Assembly (NCBI GenBank): GCA_025455225.1
Contig: JALOMY010000022.1
Coordinates: 1-21,295, forward strand
DNA length: 21,295 bases
Source of the DNA: Cyclobacteriaceae bacterium
GTDB lineage: Bacteria > Bacteroidota > Bacteroidia > Cytophagales > Cyclobacteriaceae
Reading direction: 5' to 3'
Part shown: positions 1 through 6,263 of the stretch, in pieces
How positions within the stretch are numbered: position 1 is the first letter of the stretch
How the letters are laid out: each line of letters begins with the position of its first letter
The notes under the pieces: generated by a model
The model's input: the letters and a program-made list of their open reading frames with translations, nothing else
Database searches by the model: none
Told to the model about the DNA's origin: nothing
Made by a program: the position numbers and the translations under genes

Positions 1-1
1 A

Positions 2-889
2 ATTGCATTATCAGAACAGAATACGCAGCAGTTATTCAACACCAGTATACTGAAGGACTTGATTACCAATGACTGGTGGATACTTCTTTTTGTAGGGATA
101 ACCATGCTGGTAAAAACGGTTGCTGTTGGCGCTACCATTTGCAGCGGTGGTAACGGTGGCAATTTTGCACCTTCGCTGATGACCGGGGCCTTTTTCGGAT
201 ATTTTTTTTCACGCACTGTTAATCTGATCGGTCTTGGAGATATACCGGTAAGTAATTTTACCCTGGTTGCCATGGCAGGAGTAATGAGCGGAGTTTTGCA
301 TGCACCCCTCACGGCAATATTCCTGATCGCTGAAGTAACCGGTGGTTATGGCCTGATGATCCCGTTAATGCTGGTATCGGCAATAAGCTATACGGTCGCT
401 AAGTTTCTGGAACCGGAATCCATTGAAAGCAAGAAACTTGCTGAGCGTGGCGCGGCTTTAATACACGACCGAGATAAAAAAATACTCTCCGATCTTTCAC
501 TGAATTCACTTACCGAAAAAAATTTTGAAGCAGTTAATGACCACGGCATGTTAAAGGATCTGATCCGTGTGATAGAAAAATCAACCCGCAACATTTTTCC
601 GGTAATAGCGCAAGATGGCAAACTGGTGGGCGTCATTGAACTCAACGCAGTTCGCGACATCATGTTTAACACCGAAGTTTACGATAAAGTGCGGGTTATT
701 GAATTAATGCGGAAACCCCCTGCCGTAATTGAACTGGGTGAATCCATGGATGATGTGATGAAGAAATTCGACTCAACCGACAGCTGGAACTTACCGGTGA
801 CGGATCAAGGCAAGTATGTGGGCTTTATATCCAAGTCGAGTATTTTCAACAACTACCGTAGCCAGCTGATTGAAAAATCAGTTCACTGA
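2..889 (+). CDS. ClC-family chloride channel/transporter, C-terminal part (5' end outside window)
   Basis: This is the end of a voltage-gated-type chloride channel or Cl-/H+ antiporter in the inner membrane. The frame is open from the window edge, so the true start lies upstream. The TTG at 59 is only an internal codon. About 295 residues are visible. The chloride-binding loop GNFAP sits in a run GGNGGNFAP near residues 48-56, where E. coli ClcA has GIFAP. It is followed by the late ClC helix signature with HAPLTAIFLIAEVTGGY. After the membrane part (about residue 145 onward) comes a soluble tail of about 150 residues that fits a CBS-domain pair, for example FPVIAQDGKLVGVIEL and LPVTDQGKYVGFISK. 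CBS domains in this family sense nucleotides. Whether it is a channel or an exchanger cannot be told, because the gating glutamate region is upstream. It converges on the next gene with only 17 bases between them and no visible terminator. Confidence 0.93.
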   Translation: MALSEQNTQQLFNTSILKDLITNDWWILLFVGITMLVKTVAVGATICSGGNGGNFAPSLMTGAFFGYFFSRTVNLIGLGDIPVSNFTLVAMAGVMSGVLHAPLTAIFLIAEVTGGYGLMIPLMLVSAISYTVAKFLEPESIESKKLAERGAALIHDRDKKILSDLSLNSLTEKNFEAVNDHGMLKDLIRVIEKSTRNIFPVIAQDGKLVGVIELNAVRDIMFNTEVYDKVRVIELMRKPPAVIELGESMDDVMKKFDSTDSWNLPVTDQGKYVGFISKSSIFNNYRSQLIEKSVH

Positions 890-906
890 CAAGCACAATT
901 CATAAA

Positions 907-2013
907 TTAATCTACCCAATCAGCTACAAATAGATTCGTATCGCGGGTTCCGTTATTATTCCGGTTGCTGGAGAATACGATTTTCTTTCCATCATATGAG
1001 AACATCGGGAATGAATCAAAAACCTCATCGAAAGAAATCTGCTCCAGGCCTGAACCATCTTCATTAATCATAAAGAGGTTAAACTTAAATCCACGATCAC
1101 CATGGTGGTTGGAAGAAAAGATGATCTTCTTGCCTGAGGGATGGTAGAATGGAGCCCAGTTTGCTTTTCCGAGGTTTGTTATCTGCTTTAGGTCAGAACC
1201 GTCAACATTGCACGTGAATATTTCCATTTGTGTCGGAGCAACAAGTCCCTGCGCCAGGTTATCTTTATATTCTTTAATGTCTTCCGGGGTCTTGGGGCGT
1301 GATGCACGAAAAACAATCCGGTTTCCGTCTGGTGAAAAGAAGGCGCCTCCATCGTAGCCCAGTTCAAACGTAATTTGTTTTACATCGCTACCATCGAGGT
1401 TCATGGTGTAAAGATCGAGGTCACCGTTGCGGGTGGAAGTAAATACAATCTTATCACCCTTTGGGGAAACGGTAGCTTCCGCATCATATCCCCTTTCGGT
1501 AGTTAACTGCTTGAGAATATTTCCATTTAAGTCTGCTACAAAAATGTCGTAGGTCGGAAATATCGGCCATAAATATTTTCCACCCGGTACACGTTCCGGA
1601 TCTTTGGGACATTCATCTCCACCCAGGTGAGTGGAGGCATAAATAATGGTTTGATCGCCAGGAATAAAGTATGAACACGTGGTTCGTCCTTTACCATTAC
1701 TGATCATGGCGGGTTTATTCATACTTAGATCATCCGTACCAAGGGTAGTATAGAATATGTGATCACAGCTAACACCCCATGCTTTATTGTTCGATTGAAA
1801 TGTGAGTTTCGTGTTGTCAAAACTCCAATATGCCTCTGCGTTGTCGCCTCCAAAAGTTAACTGACGCATGTTTTTAAAATGCTTCTCTTGTGGATAAACG
1901 AGGGAATCCACACTAACATCAGATTGAGTTTCTGTTGCCGTCTCCTCTTTCTTTTGGGGTGAACAGGAAACAATGATCAGGGAAGCAAGAAGAAGAGACA
2001 ACTTGAATTTCAT
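907..2013 (-). CDS. PD40/TolB-like beta-propeller lipoprotein
   Basis: This is a predicted exported lipoprotein of 368 residues. The N-terminus MKFKLSLLLASLIIVSC is a short lipoprotein signal peptide, with lipobox Cys17 followed by a Ser/Gln/Lys/Glu-rich linker. The rest is made of PD40/TolB-type propeller blades. At least four repeats of the form SPxGxKIVFxSxRxG are visible, each followed by a blade strand ending in DGSDLKQIT or similar. A degenerate first blade (WSFDNTKLTFQS) lies near residue 65. The family is seen in TolB and in many Bacteroidota surface or periplasmic proteins, where it usually mediates protein or glycan contacts. No catalytic domain is fused to it, so the partner is unknown. 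It lies downstream of fadD on the same strand, behind that gene's terminator, so it is probably transcribed separately. The start at 2013 is fixed by the signal peptide. Confidence 0.85.
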   Translation of the reverse strand: MKFKLSLLLASLIIVSCSPQKKEETATETQSDVSVDSLVYPQEKHFKNMRQLTFGGDNAEAYWSFDNTKLTFQSNNKAWGVSCDHIFYTTLGTDDLSMNKPAMISNGKGRTTCSYFIPGDQTIIYASTHLGGDECPKDPERVPGGKYLWPIFPTYDIFVADLNGNILKQLTTERGYDAEATVSPKGDKIVFTSTRNGDLDLYTMNLDGSDVKQITFELGYDGGAFFSPDGNRIVFRASRPKTPEDIKEYKDNLAQGLVAPTQMEIFTCNVDGSDLKQITNLGKANWAPFYHPSGKKIIFSSNHHGDRGFKFNLFMINEDGSGLEQISFDEVFDSFPMFSYDGKKIVFSSNRNNNGTRDTNLFVADWVD

Positions 2014-2035
2014 GTATTTTAATTTTTAAGGGCAC

Positions 2036-2069
2036 GAAAATAAAGGGGTATTTGATCATAAAATACCCC
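2036..2069 (-). terminator. Rho-independent terminator after fadD
   Basis: A perfect 9-bp stem (arms 2045-2053 and 2061-2069) closes a 7-nt loop. Read on the minus strand, the arm ending in CCCC is followed by TTTATTTT. It lies 40 bases past the fadD stop at 2109, in the right orientation to end that transcript, and just before the PD40 lipoprotein gene. The sequence shows the hairpin and T-rich tail. Termination itself is inferred. Confidence 0.75.
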
Positions 2070-2108
2070 CATACGAAATGAAAATACCGTAATTATATGA
2101 ATGGTGGC

Positions 2109-3788
2109 CTATCCGACTGGTGTACCCTCTTCCTTCAACGCCCGCCTCAGTATTTTACCCACATTGGTTTTTGGAAGTTCCGTTCTGAATTCAAAATGAC
2201 GTGGTACTTTGTAGTTCGTAAGATTTTCCAATGCATAAGCGCGTAGCTCTTCTGCGGTTAAGGAAGCATCGCGTTTAACAACAAATGCTTTAATGGCTTC
2301 ACCCGACTTTTCATCCGGAACACCTATTGCCGCCACTTCAAGAACTTTCGGATGGGCCGCTAAGACATTTTCAACTTCGTTCGGGAATACATTGAAACCT
2401 GACACCTTAATCATATCCTTCTTCCGGTCAACGATCTTAAAGAATCCTTCCCGATCCATACAACCAATATCACCGGTTCTGAACCATCCACCCGGGAAGA
2501 ATACCCCCGTATTATCCTTCTGCCAATAACCTGACATGACCTGGGGCCCGCGTGCACATATTTCACCTGTCTCACCTTGTGGCAGTGAATTGCCATTGTC
2601 GTCCATTATAACGACTTCCGTACTGGGCATCGGCAAACCAATGGTTCCCATTTTATGGGTGCCATCCAATGGGTTACAACACAATACCGGTGATGTTTCA
2701 CTCAAACCGTAACCTTCAACCAATGGTTTGCCGGTTACCTCCTGCCATTTCTTTGCCACCACATCCTGAACAGCCATGCCACCTCCAACTGCACCTTTTA
2801 ATTTCGAGAAATCAAGTGTCTTGAAATCCGGATTATTCAGCAAACCATTAAAAAGGGTATTAACACCGGTGATTATGGTAAAGGCATGCTTCTTCAGTTC
2901 CTTAATGAACCCCGGTATATCGCGCGGGTTGGTTATCAGCACACTCTTGGCTCCCACACTGAACATAAGCACACCATTAACCGTAAGTGCAAAAATGTGA
3001 TACATGGGAATGGCTGTGATGATGATCTCCTGTACGCCCGGAGTTTGCTTCAGGAACGGCTTAAACCAGTGCGTGATCATGGTATTATGCGCCACAATAT
3101 TGGCGTGCGAAAGCTGGGCACCCTTTGAAACACCCGTTGTTCCTCCTGTATATTGCAGTACGGCTGTATCATCAATTGAAATGGAAGGTTTGACTAAGGT
3201 CAAAGATGCGCCTTTACGAAGTGCTTCTTTAAAGGGTACAGCCGTTGGAAGATTAAACGGAGGCACCATCTTCTTGATTTTCTTAACAACAAAATTGACC
3301 AGCCAACCTTTAACCCCTCCGAGCATGTCTCCGAGTTCGGTAACAATAATGTGCTTGATCGATGTGTGCGCCAGGATTTTCTCAAGGCTATGAGCAAAGT
3401 TTGCCACGATCACAATGGCTTTTGCTTCTGCATCTTTGAACTGATGCTCCATTTCCCGCGGAGTGTATAACGGGTTGGTATTGACCACAATTAACCCGGC
3501 CCGAAGGGCGCCAAAAAAAGCAATCGGGAATTGAATAAGATTTGGCATTTGAATGGCAATCCGGTCGCCCTTTTGCAACCCCAGGCTTTGCAAATAGGCC
3601 GCAAAGTCAGCTGAAAGCTTATCAACCTGGCCATAGGTAATCGTGGCTCCCATATTTTCAAAGGCAACCCGGTCTTTGTATTTCTCACAGGATTTTTCAA
3701 ATAATTCAACCAGTGAATGATAGTCGTAGAGATGGATATCGGCCGGTATTCCTTCAGGATACTTTTTAACCCACGGGAAGTCAATCAT
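2109..3788 (-). CDS. fadD: Long-chain acyl-CoA synthetase (fatty acid-CoA ligase)
   Basis: This enzyme activates free fatty acids to acyl-CoA with ATP, the entry step to beta-oxidation or lipid remodelling, at the cytoplasmic side of the membrane. The 559-residue length matches E. coli FadD (561). The adenylate-forming motifs are all present and in order. They are the P-loop YTGGTTGVSKGA at 213-224, VEGYGLSETSP at 357-367, GWFRTGD at 434-440 and the FACS signature starting DRKKDMIKVSGFN at 454. The adenylation lysine is K545 in NVGKILRR. The ATG at 3788 gives the usual short N-terminus (MIDFPWVKKYPEG). An exact TAnnTTTG box lies about 40 bases upstream and a rho-independent terminator follows the stop, so it is probably a single-gene transcript. 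Chain-length preference cannot be read from the sequence. Confidence 0.95.
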   Translation of the reverse strand: MIDFPWVKKYPEGIPADIHLYDYHSLVELFEKSCEKYKDRVAFENMGATITYGQVDKLSADFAAYLQSLGLQKGDRIAIQMPNLIQFPIAFFGALRAGLIVVNTNPLYTPREMEHQFKDAEAKAIVIVANFAHSLEKILAHTSIKHIIVTELGDMLGGVKGWLVNFVVKKIKKMVPPFNLPTAVPFKEALRKGASLTLVKPSISIDDTAVLQYTGGTTGVSKGAQLSHANIVAHNTMITHWFKPFLKQTPGVQEIIITAIPMYHIFALTVNGVLMFSVGAKSVLITNPRDIPGFIKELKKHAFTIITGVNTLFNGLLNNPDFKTLDFSKLKGAVGGGMAVQDVVAKKWQEVTGKPLVEGYGLSETSPVLCCNPLDGTHKMGTIGLPMPSTEVVIMDDNGNSLPQGETGEICARGPQVMSGYWQKDNTGVFFPGGWFRTGDIGCMDREGFFKIVDRKKDMIKVSGFNVFPNEVENVLAAHPKVLEVAAIGVPDEKSGEAIKAFVVKRDASLTAEELRAYALENLTNYKVPRHFEFRTELPKTNVGKILRRALKEEGTPVG

Positions 3789-3829
3789 AAAAATTTAGTT
3801 TTCTTGGTTAAACAATCGTTTGATTCAAC

Positions 3830-3837
3830 CAAATATA
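3830..3837 (-). promoter_or_regulatory. Candidate -7 promoter box of fadD
   Basis: On the minus strand these bases read TATATTTG, an exact match to the Bacteroidota primary sigma factor -7 consensus TAnnTTTG. A start of transcription about 7 bases downstream would give a leader of roughly 35 nt before the fadD ATG. No good TTTG -33 element is seen at the standard spacing, so the call rests on one box. Confidence 0.4.
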
Positions 3838-3870
3838 GAAGACAATTGTAAATTCTGATTGACCCGACTT

Positions 3871-3903
3871 AAAAAACAAAACCCCGGTTCATCACCGGGG
3901 TTT
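3871..3903 (-). terminator. Rho-independent terminator of the tRNA-like transcript
   Basis: A 9-bp GC-rich stem (arms 3879-3887 and 3895-3903, loop 3888-3894) is followed on the minus strand by TTTTGTTTTTT, a textbook intrinsic terminator. It lies 34 bases past the 3' end of the tRNA-like RNA at 3938 and in the same orientation. It also comes before the fadD promoter box. The plus-strand reading has no T-tract, so it acts on minus-strand transcription only. Its position argues that the upstream non-coding segment is really transcribed. Confidence 0.8.
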
Positions 3904-3937
3904 CAGCACAAACTTAATTAACCATTAGGAGAGCTTG

Positions 3938-4084
3938 CTGTAGAGGGAGGGTTCGAACCTCCACGAGGAAGTTAGCCACAGGACACAAATAGAACATTTA
4001 GTGGTCAACCCGTTATCCTGCGTTTATCCTTTTCTCCCCACCCCCGAGACAGGAGGGCTTGTCTGCCAATTTCAACACCCTACA
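3938..4084 (-). ncRNA. Atypical tRNA / tRNA-like RNA with GTC anticodon and oversized variable region
   Basis: Read on the minus strand, this 147-nt stretch folds as a cloverleaf. The 7-bp acceptor stem is TGTAGGG (4084-4078) with CTCTACA (3945-3939), containing one G-T wobble. T8 and G9 follow. The D arm is TTG/CAA with loop AAATTGGCAGA (4072-4062), close to bacterial tRNA-Leu. The anticodon stem is CCCTC/GGGGG and its loop is CTGTCTC (4052-4046), giving anticodon GTC (Asp). The T arm is GGAGG-TTCGAAC-CCTCC (3962-3946). The discriminator is G at 3938, and CCA is not encoded. U8, A14, G18-G19, A21, U33 and the TTC..A of the T loop are all present. Between the anticodon and T arms, where 4-20 nt are normal, lie about 78 nt (4040-3963) with their own helices. 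Position 37 is T instead of a purine, which is odd. Same-strand -7 box and terminator flank it. It could be a functional unusual tRNA, a tRNA-like regulatory RNA, or a tRNA with an insertion. Confidence 0.6.
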
Positions 4085-4110
4085 GTGTAATTGATGCAAC
4101 AAAGCAACAT

Positions 4111-4118
4111 CAAAAATA
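4111..4118 (-). promoter_or_regulatory. Candidate -7 promoter box of the tRNA-like RNA
   Basis: The minus strand reads TATTTTTG here, an exact TAnnTTTG match. Initiation about 7 bases downstream would start the transcript some 20 nt before the tRNA-like 5' end at 4084, a normal precursor leader. The surroundings (4085-4201) are very AT-rich and also serve the divergent Lrp gene, so chance matches are likely and no clear -33 TTTG is seen. Confidence 0.3.
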
Positions 4119-4201
4119 TTACTACGTCAATAAACATTACTTATTTTTATATATTTTTTAATATAAATAGTATATTCCTACACTTTTTACAATTTTGATT
4201 T

Positions 4202-4672
4202 ATGAAACAGCCCGAAAATTATCAACTTGATAATATCGACCTTAAAATCCTGGAGATCCTGATGCAGGATGCCAAAAAGCCCTACACAGAAGTAGCCAAA
4301 AAGGTATTTGTTTCCGGGGGAACCGTTCACGTACGGATGAATAAAATGGAAGATGCAGGCATCGTGGAAAAAACAACCCTGAAGGTAAACTACGCCAAGC
4401 TGGGATACGACATTACTGCTTTTCTCGGTATATTTCTGGAAAAGAGCGCTTTATACGATAAAGTTCTAGCAAAACTTAAAGCAATCCCTGAAATCACTAA
4501 CATTCATTATACTACTGGCAACTACAGCATGTTCTGCAAAATTCATTGCAAGGACACAAACCATCTGAAGGAGGTACTTCACGACAAAATCCAGCAGGTT
4601 GACGGTATTGAGCGAACGGAAACGATGATCTCACTGGAAGAAAGCCTTGACCGCAACCTGGATCTCATTTAA
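4202..4672 (+). CDS. Lrp/AsnC-family transcriptional regulator
   Basis: This is a DNA-binding regulator of 156 residues, the usual length for the family. The N-terminal winged-helix part covers about residues 8-65. It has the family signature NIDLKILEILMQDAKKPYTEVAKKVFVSGGTVHVRMNKMEDAGIV in overlapping pieces, followed by a beta-strand hinge. The C-terminal RAM (ligand-binding, oligomerising) domain runs from about residue 70 to 145, including TGNYSMFCKIHCKDTNHLKEVLHDKI. Such proteins usually form octamers and respond to amino acids. The ATG at 4202 is preceded by an AT-rich stretch without a Shine-Dalgarno sequence. It is divergent from the tRNA-like RNA and sits 85 bases ahead of the sufB start region. 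The suf operon has its own -7 box, so this gene is probably separate from suf. Its targets are unknown. Confidence 0.93.
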   Translation: MKQPENYQLDNIDLKILEILMQDAKKPYTEVAKKVFVSGGTVHVRMNKMEDAGIVEKTTLKVNYAKLGYDITAFLGIFLEKSALYDKVLAKLKAIPEITNIHYTTGNYSMFCKIHCKDTNHLKEVLHDKIQQVDGIERTETMISLEESLDRNLDLI

Positions 4673-4717
4673 GGGAATCTTATTGGCTTTTCGAACCAAA
4701 TTGTAGGCTTTCTGTTA

Positions 4718-4725
4718 TATCTTTG
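4718..4725 (+). promoter_or_regulatory. Candidate -7 promoter box of the suf operon
   Basis: The sequence TATCTTTG is an exact match to the Bacteroidota -7 consensus TAnnTTTG. It lies 32 bases before the original sufB ATG at 4758, after the Lrp stop at 4672. Transcription starting about 7 bases downstream would give a leader of about 25 nt that contains the AGTCTA palindrome. No TTTG is found at the ideal -33 spacing. Confidence 0.5.
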
Positions 4726-4740
4726 CAACAGTTTAAAATT

Positions 4741-4754
4741 AGTCTAAATAGACT
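4741..4754 (+). promoter_or_regulatory. Palindromic operator candidate in the suf leader
   Basis: AGTCTA-AA-TAGACT has perfect 6-bp inverted arms separated by 2 bases. It sits between the predicted transcription start and the sufB ATG at 4758, where a repressor would block the operon. SUF operons are commonly controlled by iron-sulfur or redox sensors of the Rrf2 family. The site does not obviously match the E. coli IscR consensus, and no such regulator is in the window. The regulator is therefore unknown. Confidence 0.35.
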
Positions 4755-4757
4755 GAC

Positions 4758-4805
4758 ATGAGCAAAGACAACCAGGTTCTGGAAGAATTTACCTCGAAAG
4801 AGTAG
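4758..4805 (+). other. sufB: Orphaned native start of sufB (15 codons then TAG)
   Basis: The ATG at 4758 is placed correctly behind the promoter box. It begins MSKDNQVLEEFTSKE, the kind of N-terminus expected for SufB, then meets TAG at 4803-4805. That stop exists only because a 20-bp unit is duplicated here. Removing one copy joins this segment in frame to YEHGWTSNIE and then to the long sufB frame, restoring a protein of about 481 residues. It is best read as the severed 5' end of sufB, or as a short leader ORF if the duplication is real. Confidence 0.8.
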
Positions 4806-4823
4806 AATTTACCTCGAAAGAGT
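4784..4823 (+). repeat. Exact 20-bp tandem duplication inside the sufB 5' end
   Basis: Two identical head-to-tail copies of AGAATTTACCTCGAAAGAGT occupy 4784-4803 and 4804-4823. The identity continues for one more base (A at 4824 as at 4804). Because 20 is not a multiple of three, the second copy shifts the reading frame of sufB and puts TAG at the junction. It may be a replication-slippage event, a phase-variable unit, or an assembly or sequencing error. Confidence 0.97.
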
Positions 4824-4852
4824 ATGAGCATGGGTGGACCTCCAATATTGAA

Positions 4853-6223
4853 ATGGAGTCCGCACCGAAAGGCTTAAATGAAGACATTATTCGATTCATT
4901 TCAGCAAAAAAAAGCGAACCTGAATGGTTACTGGAATGGCGCCTGAAAGCGTACCGCCAATGGAAAACCATGAAAGAACCCAAATGGCCTAACGTATCCT
5001 ACCCTGAAATCAATTACCAGGATGTGATCTATTATGCCGCGCCTAAGCAAAAGGCAAAACCCAAAAACCTTGAAGATGTCGACCCGGAATTGCTAAAGAC
5101 CTTTGAGAAGCTGGGCATTTCACTTACCGAACAAAAACGATTAACCGGTGTTGCGGTAGATGCCGTTCTTGACAGCGTTTCTGTTGCAACCACCTTTAAA
5201 GAAAAGCTGGCTGAATTGGGGATTATCTTCTGTTCATTCAGCGAAGCAGTTCAGGAGCATCCTGAACTGGTAAAAAAATACCTGGGCTCCGTTGTACCCA
5301 TGAACGATAACTACTTTGCCGCATTGAACTCAGCTGTGTTCAGTGATGGATCGTTCTGCTACATACCGAAAGGCGTTCGCTGCCCGATGGAACTCTCCAC
5401 CTACTTCCGAATTAATGCAGCGAATACCGGTCAGTTCGAGCGTACCCTCATCGTTGCCGATGAAGGATCTTATGTTAGTTACCTGGAAGGTTGCACAGCT
5501 CCGCAGCGCGATGAAAATCAATTGCACGCTGCCGTGGTGGAGATTTACGCTATGAAAAATGCGCACGTGAAATATTCAACTGTGCAGAACTGGTTCCCGG
5601 GTGATAAGGAAGGCAAGGGTGGAATTTACAATTTCGTTACCAAGCGAGCGCTATGTTTTGGCGATCATAGCAAGGTTTCCTGGACACAGGTTGAAACCGG
5701 TTCGGCCATTACCTGGAAATATCCTTCGTGTGTCTTGAAAGGCGATTATTCATCCGGAGAGTTTTATTCAGTTGCTGTTACTAATAATTACCAGCAAGCC
5801 GATACCGGAACGAAAATGATTCATATCGGTAAGCACACTAAATCCAGGATTGTCTCAAAAGGTATTTCTGCAGGACATTCACAGAACAGTTACCGGGGCC
5901 AGGTGCACATCATGAAACGTGCCGAACATGCCCGTAATTTCTCCCAATGTGACTCACTTTTAATGGGCGATAAATGCGGAGCACACACGTTTCCCTACAT
6001 CGATGTTGAAAACAACTCGGGGAAAGTCGAACATGAAGCAACCACTTCCAAGATTGGTGAAGACCAGATTTTCTACTGCCTGCAACGGGGCATTGATGAA
6101 GAATCTGCAGTAGCGCTAATCGTAAATGGATACGCCAAGGAAGTTCTTAATCAATTGCCGATGGAGTTTGCTGTCGAGGCACAGAAACTTCTGGCGCTTA
6201 CACTTGAAGGCAGCGTTGGATAA
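4853..6223 (+). CDS. sufB: Fe-S cluster assembly scaffold protein SufB (5' end disrupted)
   Basis: SufB is the main scaffold of the SufBC2D complex, on which iron-sulfur clusters are built in the cytoplasm. From the first ATG in the intact frame (4853) the protein has 456 residues. Undoing the upstream 20-bp duplication would give about 481 from ATG 4758, the usual SufB size. The frame is open back to 4757 but has no ATG, GTG or TTG start there. The core is intact. It has the cysteine of QCDSLL (residue 366, probably E. coli C405), CGAHTFPYID at 375 and VEHEATTS with H394/E395. It also has FYCLQRG and the conserved C-terminus FAVEAQKLLALTLEGSVG. Expression could come from weak internal initiation at 4853. 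A -1 slip near 4797 would also reach this frame, adding 7 residues. It could be non-functional if the duplication is genuine. It heads the suf operon, 40 bases before sufC. Confidence 0.9.
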   Translation: MESAPKGLNEDIIRFISAKKSEPEWLLEWRLKAYRQWKTMKEPKWPNVSYPEINYQDVIYYAAPKQKAKPKNLEDVDPELLKTFEKLGISLTEQKRLTGVAVDAVLDSVSVATTFKEKLAELGIIFCSFSEAVQEHPELVKKYLGSVVPMNDNYFAALNSAVFSDGSFCYIPKGVRCPMELSTYFRINAANTGQFERTLIVADEGSYVSYLEGCTAPQRDENQLHAAVVEIYAMKNAHVKYSTVQNWFPGDKEGKGGIYNFVTKRALCFGDHSKVSWTQVETGSAITWKYPSCVLKGDYSSGEFYSVAVTNNYQQADTGTKMIHIGKHTKSRIVSKGISAGHSQNSYRGQVHIMKRAEHARNFSQCDSLLMGDKCGAHTFPYIDVENNSGKVEHEATTSKIGEDQIFYCLQRGIDEESAVALIVNGYAKEVLNQLPMEFAVEAQKLLALTLEGSVG

Positions 6224-6263
6224 AAATACAAGAATCAATTCAATACGAAATACGATCATTACC

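Noticed and set aside
890..906. A terminator between the convergent ClC and PD40 genes
   Set aside because: The 17-base gap has no inverted repeat. The same holds for the 11-base gap at 20382-20392.
3004..3393. 129-residue plus-strand reading frame inside fadD
   Set aside because: It is antisense to a fully conserved coding region and shows no recognisable motif. It is a shadow of fadD codon use.
3939..3962. Possible plus-strand tRNA T arm, because the GGAGG...CCTCC element is nearly palindromic
   Set aside because: On the plus strand the loop would read GTTCGAA, out of register with the TTC T-loop consensus, and no D or anticodon arm follows. All other arms and the terminator fit the minus strand.
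3938..4084. tmRNA, tRNA-Sec or a group I intron-containing tRNA-Leu
   Set aside because: It is too short for tmRNA and carries no tag reading frame. It lacks the 8-bp acceptor and TCA anticodon of tRNA-Sec. The extra 78 nt are far below group I intron size and lie after the anticodon stem rather than within the anticodon.
6126..6263. N-terminal extension of SufC by 46 residues
   Set aside because: The added residues are the sufB sequence read in another frame, and SufC proteins start at MLTIKNLHA-type sequence. ATG 6264 is the right start.
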